A DNA stretch of 12,251 bases from Jimgerdemannia flammicorona (lineage: Eukaryota > Mucoromycota > Endogonomycetes > Endogonales > Endogonaceae). The position numbers and the translations under genes were made by a program. Positions within the stretch are counted from its first letter, which is position 1. Each line of letters begins with the position of its first letter. Location: NCBI GenBank assembly GCA_003990745.1, contig RBNI01005691.1, positions 1 through 12,251 on the forward strand. The letters are read 5' to 3'. The notes below the pieces were generated by a model. It did no database searches. It saw only the letters and a program-made list of their open reading frames with translations, and was not told the DNA's origin. Positions 1-8,521 of the stretch are shown here, in pieces.

Positions 1-340
1 ACTATGGATGGGCCTTCAAATATATAGCTACAGTGCACCAAATCTATAATCGTCCGTACTCGAAAATTTTTGGCGCCTATCTTTGAGGCGATATTACTCC
101 CACTTACATAAACATTTTTTCAAAAACAGCTTCATTTGATTGTAGGAAAACTATTTAGCTATAAATCTATGAATATTTTGTTGAAGAATAAGCCTTTGAA
201 AAAACTCATTTTTGGCTGGTAATGGTCTGCCATAAGGATGCAGGGGAAGTTCGAAATTTCCCTGCTTAAATTTGAGGCTTTGACAAATTCACTTGACTCA
301 GGACTGCTCGGATTATTGCCAGAATTGAATTAATGTCCGG
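1..340. other. CpG-bearing non-coding segment with possible mariner-type transposon end
   Basis: No convincing coding frame is visible here. The segment differs from the rest of the window in holding about eight CpG sites within 340 bases (for example around 51-56, 80-94, 252 and 309). A TA dinucleotide at 29-30 is followed at 31 by CAGTGCACCA. This resembles the TA target and CAGT-type terminus of Tc1/mariner or pogo elements, but no matching inverted end is found in the window, so that reading is weak. The base composition changes at about 340-400, where the pyrimidine-rich repeat tract begins. Confidence 0.35.
240..265. other. Small imperfect hairpin
   Basis: The arms GCAGGGGAA (240-248) and TTTCCCTGC (257-265) pair over nine positions, with one G-T wobble, around an eight-base loop that contains the palindrome TTCGAA. 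It is not followed by a T-run and no gene lies directly before it, so it is not called as a terminator. It may be a structural part of the possible DNA transposon end. Confidence 0.4.
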
Positions 341-399
341 TGTCCATGTTAGGTGCCTATGTCCAATGCATCTTGTTTTTATTTATATTCCAATATTTG

Positions 400-1432
400 A
401 CATCACTGCTCATTCTATCTCACTGCTCATTCTAACCTCCAATATTTCACTTTGCTTTTTTGAGTCATGTAAAATCTCTATTTTGCTTTTCAAGTTTTAT
501 TACTTTGCTCACTTGTTTTCTCACTATTCTCCTGCTTGCTCATCTTGCTATTCTTCTACTTGTTCATCATTTTTTCTCCTGCTCCCTATTTTCTCTCCTG
601 CTCACTGATTTCTCTCCTGCTTGCCAAATTCTCTCCTGCTAGCCGATTTCTCTCATGCTCACTGATTTCTCTTCTACTCACTGATTTCCCTCCTGCTTGC
701 TGATTTTCCTTCTGCTCACTGATTTCCCTCCTGCTCACTGATTTCCCTCCTACTCACCAATTTCACTGCTTGCTGATTTCCCTCCTGCTTGCTGATTTCT
801 CTCCTGCTTGCTGATTTCTCTCCTGCTTGCTGATTTCCCTCCTGCTTACCGATTTCTCTCCTGCTCACCAATTTCCCTCCTGCTTACTGCTTGCTGATTT
901 CCCTCCTGCTCACCAATTTTCCTCCTGCTCACTGCTCACTGATTTCCCTCCTACTCACTGATTTCTCTCCTACTCACTGATTTCCCTCCTGCTCACTACT
1001 TGTCAATTTCCCTCCTACTTGCCAATTTTTCTCCTGCTTGCCAATTTCCCTCCTACACTCTGCTCGCTAATTTTTCTCCTGCTCGCCAATTTCTCTCCTA
1101 CTTACTGATTTCTCTCCTGCTTGCTAATTTCTCTCCTGTTTGCCAATTTCTCTCCTGCTCACTGATTTCTCTCCTGCTCACTAATTTTTCTCCTGCTCAC
1201 CAATTTCCCTTCTGCTCCTCCTGCTTACTGATTTCTCTTCTGCCTATTAATTTCCCTCCTGCTCACTGATTTCCCTCCTACTTGCTGATTTCCCTCCTAC
1301 TTGCTGATTTCCCTCCTGCTTACCAATTCTCCTCCTGCTCACTGATTTCCCTCCTGCTTACTGATTTCCCTCCTCCTCACTGATTTCCCTCCTGCTTGTC
1401 AATTTCCCTCTTGTTTGCTGATTTTCCTCCAG
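400..1432. repeat. Degenerate 19-bp minisatellite
   Basis: A tandem array with the consensus CTCCTGCTYRCTGATTTCY. Consecutive units are clearest at 782-800, 801-819, 820-838 and 839-857. The core runs from about 590 to 1432, roughly 44 copies. From 400 to 590 only a degenerate edge is seen, including a 15-base direct repeat at 403-417 and 420-434. Units alternate CTCACT, CTTGCT, CTTGCC and CTCACC before ATTTC. The plus strand is strongly pyrimidine-rich. Because 19 is not a multiple of three, every frame cycles through the same 19-residue peptide period, so open frames within the array on either strand are by-products and are not called as genes. The array stops nine bases before the ATG at 1442. 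Confidence 0.9.
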
Positions 1433-1441
1433 CTTCAAATT

Positions 1442-3220
1442 ATGGATATTACTGATATATACAAACTGACAACAACAATTGGATATTTTATATATATTAC
1501 AAATTTTGGCAAAATTGTTGTAGAATATTATAAAGAATATATTATTCAAGATAGATGGGCAGAAATATATAAACAAGAAAAAGATCAATAATAATATTCT
1601 TTCAATATTTCTATATCAATGGGACAATTATTATTTTCAGTACAAAATCTCTCAACAAATCAGATATTTGAAAGTAAGAAGCCATCAGGACCATGGACTT
1701 TAGCATTGAAAGAAAATATTAGTGGACCAAAGTTGTTTGGACTTGATACAGAATTTTACAAATTATTTGTAAAATGTTATCTTTGTTATTCTGAGCCTAT
1801 ATTACCAAAGCAGATGATAGAAAACTTTCAACAAACTTTTGATAAAAGATTTATTTGTTCAGGACATAATCAACAACAACAATATCAATCTATTGATATT
1901 ATTGAAGAATCAAAAATAGCAATTATTAGTCAGCAAGTATTGATCAACTTTATTACAAAAACTTTCAGTTATAGAAATAACAAATATTTTGCAAAAAAAA
2001 AACAATTATTTACACTATATATAATGAGCAAGAATATGCACCATCTATAGAATTAACATTTACTTATACAAACTATAGAGAATCTAGTATATTTGATGGA
2101 GGACCAAAGATATATCCTACTGAAACTAGAAAAAAGAAACAATCATTAGCTCAAACTAGAGTTGCTGCTACTGCTACTATTACAACTATAGATTTTATAG
2201 AAATGAGGAAATTCTTTGCAGCAATAGATATTCCATTTATTAGCAACAAAACCTTTTATCAATAACAACAAAGTTATCAGATTACTAGTACAAAAAAGTA
2301 GAGAAAAATTACTTGCAAAAAATAATATCATTATGCAAGCTATATGAGATAAAGCTTGGACACATAGAAGAAATGCATAAGACTGTACTGAAACTCTAAT
2401 GGTACAAGGATAGGAGCTAAACTCAAAATCTAAAATTATTGTAATAAGTATTATATCAAGAAATAATATTAATATACCTCAAAAAGACTCTAATAGAAAC
2501 TAGATAATTCAATCTCATGGAGATCAAAACTTTCATAGATCTAGTAATACAATAGCAGAAAAAGTTTTGATAAATATCATGGAAGAAATGAAAAGAAGAA
2601 ATCTTTGGATTCACTCTCTCTGTATAGATGCAGATACAAAAGCTTTCAAAAAAGCTAAAGAAATTCAAGAAATTCTTCCTAATAGTAAGACAATGCTCAA
2701 TACTCATGATTTTGCTCACAAAAAGAAAAATTTAAGAAAATTTATTATTGCTAAATGTGAACAAAACTTAGTTTTAGCTAAGTTTGCTGAAACAATTATT
2801 AGAAATTATACTCAATGTATAATGATGAATATTCAACAGAAAGAAGATAAATCTAATCTATAGAAGCTGTTGAAAAATCTAGAATAAAATATTTTCTATG
2901 ATAATCATAAGAACTATACTGATGGATATCCTTGCTGATTTAGAGATATTATTTTCACTACAACAATATCACTATTTCAAGCTATGGATAATTTAGATAA
3001 TATCTGTAAAGATGATATTATACAATTACAATCAGTATCAATATTATATAAAATCAATCAACTATTCAACATTCTTTATAGATCTGGACAAAATAACTCA
3101 ACATTAATTCCTTTAAATACTGGTGAATATAAATATACTATTTTGTCATATTGTAATAACTATAATAATATAGATAATTCTTTATAGAATTTCTATCTTA
3201 TCTGGGATATTACTAAAAGT
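1442..3220 (+). pseudogene. Decayed DDE (Mutator-like) transposase, N-terminal and catalytic part
   Basis: A long relic reading frame with no visible introns. It runs in frame 2 from an ATG at 1442, shifts to frame 1 at a run of ten A (1993-2002), and returns to frame 2 near 2298-2300. It then stays in frame to the retrotransposon at 3221. Visible landmarks are Cys pairs near 1773-1790 (KCYLC), a helical segment DFIEMRKFFAAIDIPF near 2190-2240, and the catalytic-style block DKAWTHRRNA at 2348-2377. These are followed by HGDQNF near 2515, CIDAD near 2621-2635 and HDFAHKKKNLRK near 2704-2740. The pattern D..W.H.RNA, then G..NF, then C.D.D, then D..H..KN.RK, matches a DDE transposase-like family that I recall as abundant in Glomeromycotina and akin to Mutator-type transposases. 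In-frame stops (1589, 1592, 2263, 2345, 2378 and others) mostly fit lost Gln or Trp codons. The start is uncertain because the minisatellite abuts it. The family name is inference. Confidence 0.6.
3216..3220 (+). repeat. Target-site duplication AAAGT, left copy
   Basis: AAAGT directly precedes the 5' LTR and recurs exactly after the 3' LTR at 9258-9262. A 5-bp duplication is usual for Ty3/gypsy integration. It shows that both LTRs belong to one insertion event rather than to a rearranged pair. Confidence 0.92.
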
Positions 3221-3474
3221 TGTAATATTTTAGTATAGTTTATTTCTTTTCTCTGTCTTTCTTGAATATTCTATAACCTTCTAGCACTTTCTGCATACTT
3301 ATAAATCCCCTTCTTGATACTGAGCATTAACTAGTACCTATTTAGCTAGTCATAGAATATCCTAAAAACTTGTAGAACTTTATTTGTCATCATTTATCAT
3401 CTTTGCTGAGAACTTTCCTCTTGGCATTTTCTTTTGATTTCTCAGATCCTTCCAGATCTTTCCTTCAGATCTTG

Positions 3475-3482
3475 TATAAATA
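3475..3482 (+). promoter_or_regulatory. LTR promoter TATA box
   Basis: TATAAATA at LTR position 255-262, conserved at the same place in the 3' LTR (9107-9114). Its position in the second half of the LTR, about 20 bases before AATAAA, fits a U3/R boundary with transcription of the element starting just downstream. The promoter role is inferred from position and motif. Confidence 0.55.
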
Positions 3483-3499
3483 TTCCCTTTGTTCTCATG

Positions 3500-3505
3500 A
3501 ATAAA
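3500..3505 (+). promoter_or_regulatory. LTR polyadenylation signal (5' copy)
   Basis: AATAAA within ATGAATAAAGTCTC, conserved in both LTRs. In the 5' LTR it would be ignored or weakly used. In the 3' LTR it would direct 3' end formation of the element transcript. Confidence 0.5.
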
Positions 3506-3627
3506 GTCTCAGAATATTTTCTCCTAAAAATCCTTCAAGAATACTTGAATCCTTAAGTATCTCTTTGAGCTACTTAAAACCACCAGAACTAGTCACTTCC
3601 TTATTTAGAAACTAGAACTATTATACT

Positions 3628-3640
3628 TGGTAGCAGCAGT
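3628..3640 (+). other. Primer-binding site, probably initiator-Met tRNA
   Basis: Two bases after the 5' LTR comes TGGTAGCAGCAGT. The first nine bases, TGGTAGCAG, are complementary to a tRNA 3' end reading CTGCTACCA, as in many eukaryotic initiator-methionine tRNAs. Beyond nine bases the match to the initiator tRNA that I recall breaks down, so another tRNA or later mutation is possible. This is where minus-strand cDNA synthesis would be primed. Confidence 0.65.
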
Positions 3641-3693
3641 TAAGTTACACCTAGCCTTATCAAGACACCTCTCAAGATATCAGTCACAACACT

Positions 3694-4716
3694 ATGGAGG
3701 ACAACAGGTGGAACCCTTCATATAGTACCTATAGTCCAGGCAATGTCTCATACAATCAGCAAGAAGAAGAGGAATAGCAAAACCCTACTCAGTCAAATAG
3801 GGCCATTGAGAGTCTTTTGCAGACCACATTAGCTCAGATTGCTCAACTTCAAGAATGCATAGAAAGAAAGGAAAGCAAGGCTTCCGCTTATATCTCTGTA
3901 CCTTTACCAACATCAATATATCCAACAGTAGTCACTATCAAGCCTCAGAAGCCCAATACTTTTGATGGTCAAAGAAGAGGACTGTCTACCAACACCTGGC
4001 TTTTCCAATTGGAGCAATATGGAGAACTGACCAATTTGAAAGAAGTAATACTAGTCTAATTTATCACTACACTCCTCCAAGGGAATGCTGCAATCTGGTG
4101 GCGAAATCATATCCAGAATACCAGATTCTCTGGCTGAATCAAGATCTGGGGCAAATTTGCTGATACTATTCAAGGCCAATTCAAACCAGTCAACAGCATC
4201 AAGGCCACATGAGACCATCTGGCAAATGTCAAACAACTCAAGTCTGTGCAAGTATACAATGTACAATTCCTATCAATCCTACTAGAATTACCACATGTTA
4301 CTGAAGATGAGAAGGTTGACAAGTATATCTGAGGCCTAAAAGGTCAAACCCAAGTTCATGTTGAACTAGAAGAACCCAAGGACCTAGATATAGCAATGAA
4401 AATTGCTGATAGGTTTGATGTCATCACCTATGGTCACTACTTTGAACAGAAGAGACTGTCTTTCAACAACAACAACCACAGAAGAGAGGAACCCAAAGTC
4501 AGAACTGTTGGATCTGCCCTCATGGATCTAGACACCATTGACAAGAGCAAGAAAGGCAAGCTTACACCCAAGGAAAAGGAGCATCTCAAGAAGGCTAGAG
4601 CCTGCTTCTTTTGCTGTCAGCCTGGTCACATTACAACCAAATGTTCCAAGAAAACTGCTGAACCAAAGAGAATTCTGGTCCTGTCCAAAGACACTCAAGG
4701 TCAACCAGTTGAATAA
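3694..4716 (+). pseudogene. gag: Gag: capsid and CCHC nucleocapsid
   Basis: Forms the virus-like particle and packages element RNA. From the ATG at 3694, a Gln/Asn-rich N-terminus and a short coiled-coil-like stretch (LAQIAQLQECIERKES) precede a retrotransposon gag core. The core starts at PNTFDG (about 3952), followed by the typical W.F.LEQY and A..WW.NH patterns. Near the C-terminus a single zinc knuckle, C-FF-C-CQPG-H-ITTK-C (CX2CX4HX4C), sits at 4603-4644, about residue 304. Five stops interrupt it (3775, 4057, 4135, 4210, 4330) and a sixth, at 4714, ends the segment. No frameshift is seen. The knuckle residues themselves are intact. Confidence 0.88.
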
Positions 4717-5160
4717 GAAGTTATACTCAATTTCATACAAGTCAACCCCAAGGCCCAAATCCCTTAAGCACAGTCAGAAGGAGCCATTGGTTTGGACCTT
4801 CAAGCAGTATAACAAGTCACTATTCCAGCACATGAAAGAAGGCTCATTCCAACTGGCCTTTCAGTCAAAATTCCCAAGGAACATTATGCAAAAATTGTAC
4901 CAAGATCTGGCCTCAGTGTCAAGCACTCATTGGATGTTAGTGCTGGAGTCATCAACTCTGACTTTCGAGGTAAAATATAAGTCCTGCTAGTCAACCACAA
5001 GAACCAACTATATATCATCAATGAAGGTGACAGAATTGTACAGCTCATTCTGGAGCAAGCCACCCTACTAGTCATCAAAGAAGTCACCAAGCTATCTCCA
5101 ACCAAGTGAGATCAGAAAGGCTTTAGCAGTACTGATAAAGTTGTAAGTATAGCTGAGAAC
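4717..5160 (+). pseudogene. dUTPase domain embedded between gag and protease
   Basis: Trimeric dUTPases convert dUTP to dUMP and pyrophosphate and keep uracil out of DNA. All five family motifs are readable in order and in the gag-protease frame. Motif 1 is GAIGLDLQA (from 4780), motif 2 PRSGLSVKH (4900-4926), motif 3 AGVINSDFRG (4942-4971), motif 4 GDRIVQLI (5026-5049) and motif 5 DQKGFSSTD (5110-5136, with a TGA at 5107 where Arg is usual). IPTGLSVKIP between motifs 1 and 2 is also typical. Spacing and length (about 137 codons) match a complete monomer. The catalytic Asp of motif 3 is Asn here (AAC at 4954-4956), a G-to-A change, and stops at 4765, 4810, 4978 and 5107 interrupt the domain. 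The layout nucleocapsid, dUTPase, protease is like that of betaretroviruses. It is not part of the standard chromovirus plan. Confidence 0.9.
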
Positions 5161-5172
5161 TGAGCCAATTCA

Positions 5173-5610
5173 ATGCTCATCTTCAAAGGTCTAGTCAAGG
5201 GACAAGAGCTAGATGTTCTCATAGACAGTGGAGCTGTTGGGAACTTTATCAATAAGAACCTCATTGACAAGCTCAAGATTCTTACCAAACCAGCTGGTAA
5301 GAATGGTGGAGTTGTCACCACAGATGGCACTACCTTACCAATTGACTCAATTGCTGCTAAACTTCCCCTCAAGATTCAGAAGTACTGGGAACGTTTAGAT
5401 TTTAAGGTAGCACTACTAGGAGACCATGACCTGATCCTAGGCAAACCCTGGCTTATATGGCACAACCCTCAGATTGATTGGACCAAGAATGAAGTCACCT
5501 TGATCCAGAATGGAACTAATATTACCATCAAGCCAGACAAGACTCAGACAAGAATCCTAATTGCTACCCTTTCAGCAATTCAGTTCAAGAAGACTCTCAA
5601 GAAAGCTACC
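5173..5610 (+). pseudogene. Retropepsin-type aspartic protease
   Basis: Cleaves the polyprotein into mature proteins. The active-site triad is visible in DVLIDSGAVGNFI, with the DSG at 5224-5232 (about residue 511). A second hydrophobic-Gly block, LILGKPWLIWHNP (about 5431-5469), matches the typical ILG.PWL segment of Ty3/gypsy proteases. The stretch 5173-5631 has no stops, making it one of the best preserved parts of the element. A TGA at 5632 separates it from the reverse transcriptase. Confidence 0.88.
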
Positions 5611-5669
5611 TGTGTCTTTGTGGCACTGATCTGATCAAAGAAAGAAGACAAGAAGCTATCAATTAGTAA

Positions 5670-6565
5670 AAGTGTCAAGTTACTGTTGAATAAGTACAAG
5701 GATGTCTTTCCGGACAAACTACCTGGTCTACCACCTTCAAGAGACCATGACCATGAAATCAAGTTGGTACCTGATGCAGCCATACCTAAGAAGAAAATGT
5801 ACCACATGTCTCTACTCAAAATTGAAGCAGTCAAGAAGGAACTCAATGAACTCATCAAGCAAGGAGCCATTCAGCCAAGCAAGTCACCCTTTGGCTCCCC
5901 AGTCCTATTTGTCAAGAAAAAGAATGATACTCTGTCAATGTGCATAGACTACTGAGTACTCAACAAGATCACAGTCAAGAACTATTATCTGCTACTGCTC
6001 ATAGATCAAATCTTTGATACTCTCAAGAATGCAAAGTACTTCACCAAGATTGATCTCACCTCTGGGTATCACCAAATTCAAATCAAGCCAGAAGACATAC
6101 ATACCCAAGACTGCCTTCATGACACCCTTTGGACTCTATGAATTTCTAGTCATGGCCTTTGATCTCACTAATGCACCAGCAACCTTTCAAGATCTCATGC
6201 AAACTGTCTTCAAGGACCAGCTCTATATATTTGTACTTGTATATATTAATGACATCTTGATCTTCAGTAGTACTGAAGAAGAATACCTCAAGCATATTGA
6301 ACAAGTCCTCAAGATCCTCTGCAAGAACAAGCTCTATACAAAACTCAAGAAATGTGAATTTTTCAAGGATCAAGTTGAATATCTTAGACACATTGTATCA
6401 GCCAAAGGAATTCAAGTAGACCTAAGGAAAATACAAGCCATTGAACAGTGGCCCATACTAGCAAACCTCACTGAACTTAGGTCCTTCCTTGGTCTGGCTG
6501 GATACTACTATCAATTTATCAAGAACTTCTCTGGCATTGCAGAATCTTTGACAAACCTCCTATGA
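5670..6565 (+). pseudogene. Reverse transcriptase domain, catalytic site mutated
   Basis: Copies element RNA into cDNA. The N-terminal block KDVFPDKLPGLPPSR..DH.I (from about 5695), SPFGSPVLFVKKK (5884-5922), MCIDY (5938-5952, then TGA at 5953 where Arg is usual), FTKIDLTSGYHQI (about 6040-6078) and FDLTNAPATFQ are all classic Ty3/gypsy RT. The catalytic YxDD box reads YIND (6242-6253), so the first of the paired aspartates is Asn, a lethal G-to-A change. The frame moves from 1 to 2 between 6096 and 6106, at an ATACATAC tandem repeat. The thumb region FLGLAGYY and NF is well kept. A TGA at 6563 ends the segment. Confidence 0.93.
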
Positions 6566-7075
6566 AAGGAACCCAACTCTGACCTCTATGTCCCTTACAT
6601 CTGGGATGCTTTCTGTCAACAAGCTTTTCAAGAACTCAAGAACTGTCTGACTCATATACCTGTTCTTAGAAACATGGACCCAAACTTGAAGTTCACAGTT
6701 ACTACAGATACATCTAACTTTACCATTAGTGTAGTCATTTCTCAAGATGATGGTCAAGGACACTGACCTATTGCCTTTGAGTCAAGAAAATTGTCCCCAG
6801 CCAAACAAAAGCTGGCTACTCATGAAAAGGAACTCCTGGCAATCATACATGTCCTCAAGACCTGGCAATACTATCTAGAAAGAGTTGAGTTTGATGTGAT
6901 CACCAATCACAGGTCCCTTCAGTACATCAATACTCAACCAACCCTTTCTCACCAACAAGCCAAGTGGAGTCAACTACTTCAGACCTTTACCCCAAATATC
7001 ATCTATAAGCCTGGCAAAACTCTAGTTGTACCAGATGCACTGTCAAGAAGACCTGATCTTGCAGTGATCTTATAA
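6566..7075 (+). pseudogene. RNase H domain
   Basis: Degrades the RNA strand of the RNA-DNA hybrid. It follows the RT with the usual connection AFQELKNCLT. The first catalytic Asp is in TTDTSNF (6707-6709) and the catalytic Glu in THEKELLAI (near 6824-6832). The expected Asp in the TDH motif reads TNHRSLQY (Asn at 6905-6907). The typical C-terminal LVVPDALSRRPD is intact at about 7022-7057. One internal stop lies at 6764 (TGA, Arg in relatives), and a TAA at 7073 separates the domain from integrase. Confidence 0.9.
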
Positions 7076-8300
7076 GTCACCATGGCACCTGAATTCCTCA
7101 ATCAGATCAAGAAGACATACGAACAAGACTCTCTGGTTCTACAAAGGAATACCAAGGAATTCAAGGAAAAGTACACCATCAAGGACAACCTCATATACTA
7201 TCAAGACAAAGTATATATTCCTGCCAACTCTGAACTATGGTACAAGATTCTTCATGAACATCATGACTCCCCATTAGCTGGTCACCTTGGAACTGAAAAG
7301 ACCATCAAGAATATCTAATGAGACTACTACTGGCCAAAAATGCTCAAGGAAATCAAGAAGTATGTCCAAAGCTGTGATCTTTACCAAAGAAACAAGTCAA
7401 GCAACCAAGCACCCACCAGTCTTCTACAACCCTTGTCAATTCTAACCAAGAAGTTCAAACAAGTCACAATGGACTTCATTGTACAACTCCCATGAACCAA
7501 AACAGGCTATGATGCTATTGTTGTGTTTGTGGACCATCTCACCAAGATTACAATTGCTGAGCCAACTACAACCAATGTCACTGCCCCAGAAATTGCAAGA
7601 ATCTTCTTCAAGACTGTCTTCTGCCATTATGGACTTCCCTGAGTAATTATCAGCAACCACAACCCCAAGTTCACCAGTTACTTCTGAAAAGCACTCTTTA
7701 AGACCCTTGGAATTCAAATTGCTATATCTACTGCCTTTCACCCTCAAACTGATAGACAGACTGAGCAAATGAACAGAACACTTGAACAAATACTCAGAAA
7801 CTATGTGTCTTATGAGCAAGATGATTGGGACCACTATCTGACCTATGCTGAGTTCACCTATAATAATGCCACCCAATCATCAACTGGCCTTTCCCCATTT
7901 CAGCTACTTCACAGTCAAAACTCTGAGACCTCTGCAAGCCTAGTCTCATTCCAGCAACCCAGTCATACACAAGTTCTTACAGCCCAGAACCTTATTGACA
8001 AAATGGATTCTCTCCTCAAGATCACCACTACAAACCTACAAAAGGTTCAGCAATATCAAGCTAAGTATGCAGATAAGAAGCAGTGAGATGTCATATACAA
8101 TATTGATGATATAGTTCTACTTAAAGCTGACAACATCAAGGCTCAATCTCAAGTCAACCTCCAGTCAGCCAAATTCCAGCCTAAGTACCTTGGACCCTTT
8201 GAGATCACTGAGCAAGTCTCTACCTGGTCTTACTATCTCAACTTGCCAACAACCATGCATATACACCCAGTACTCCATATGTCACAACTCAAGGCCTGGA
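7076..8300 (+). pseudogene. Integrase with mutated zinc finger and catalytic site
   Basis: Joins element cDNA to host DNA. The N-terminal HHCC finger is visible in HEHHDSPLAGHLG (about 7253-7291), but the second Cys is Tyr (CDLYQ, codon TAC at 7382-7384). In the core, the first catalytic Asp is present in VTMDFI (7472-7474). The second is Asn: SNHNPKF from 7652, where relatives have Asp at both Asn positions. The Glu is present in TEQMNRTLEQ (7763-7765). HPQTD and a conserved GPF block (about 8192-8200) also fit. Stops lie at 7316, 7319, 7493, 7640, 7685 and 8084. The domain leads directly to a chromodomain. Confidence 0.93.
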
Positions 8301-8371
8301 ACCAGTCACCCCTATACCCTGGCTGAATTCTGATACCATCAGCACCAGTCATAGTTGAAGACCACATCAAG

Positions 8372-8521
8372 TATGAAGTTGAGAAAATCTTAGACAAGTG
8401 AGTCCAATACTATCACACAGAATACCTAGTCAAGTAGATGGGTTACCCTAAATATGATACCACCTAAGAACCTGCCACCAATCTCAAGAACTCCCAAGAC
8501 CTCATCCAAGAGTTCAAGCAA
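8372..8521 (+). pseudogene. Integrase-linked chromodomain
   Basis: A C-terminal chromodomain that in chromoviruses tethers integrase to modified histones and steers insertion to heterochromatin. It begins with YEVEKILDK (8372-8398) and continues EYLVK, then stop, MGYP, and ends with EPATNL and LIQEF. The aromatic positions that should be Trp in KW.GYP and TWEP are TAG (8435) and TAA (8465), a pattern expected from G-to-A changes at TGG. A TGA at 8399 replaces an Arg-like position. The domain is unmistakable but broken. Confidence 0.88.

Larger units (their letters stand above)
3221..3625 (+). repeat. 5' long terminal repeat
   Basis: It begins TGTAATATTTTAG and ends ATTATA. The 3' copy has TGTAAC and ATTACA, so the canonical TG...CA termini are still intact there, while the 5' copy ends in TA through one C-to-T change. 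It has the same length as the 3' LTR (405 bp) with no indels. It carries a TATA-like box at 3475-3482 and AATAAA at 3500-3505. Confidence 0.96.

Noticed and set aside
400..1432. CRISPR-like array
   Set aside because: The units are directly tandem with no unique spacers, in a eukaryotic context.
333..1588. Open frames in and beside the 19-bp array on both strands
   Set aside because: They have repetitive low-complexity products and a period that is not a multiple of three, and they do not extend into unique sequence.
4714..4716. TAA as the natural end of gag with readthrough
   Set aside because: It cannot be told apart from one of the many decay stops, and the downstream dUTPase and protease stay in the same frame. 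Left undecided rather than annotated.
4538..4990. Alternative plus-strand frame overlapping the zinc knuckle and dUTPase
   Set aside because: It has no motifs. The other frame holds the CCHC knuckle and all five dUTPase motifs.
6014..6106. Programmed ribosomal frameshift
   Set aside because: The frame change is inside the RT palm region at an ATAC repeat, not at a gag-pol border, and there is no slippery heptamer.
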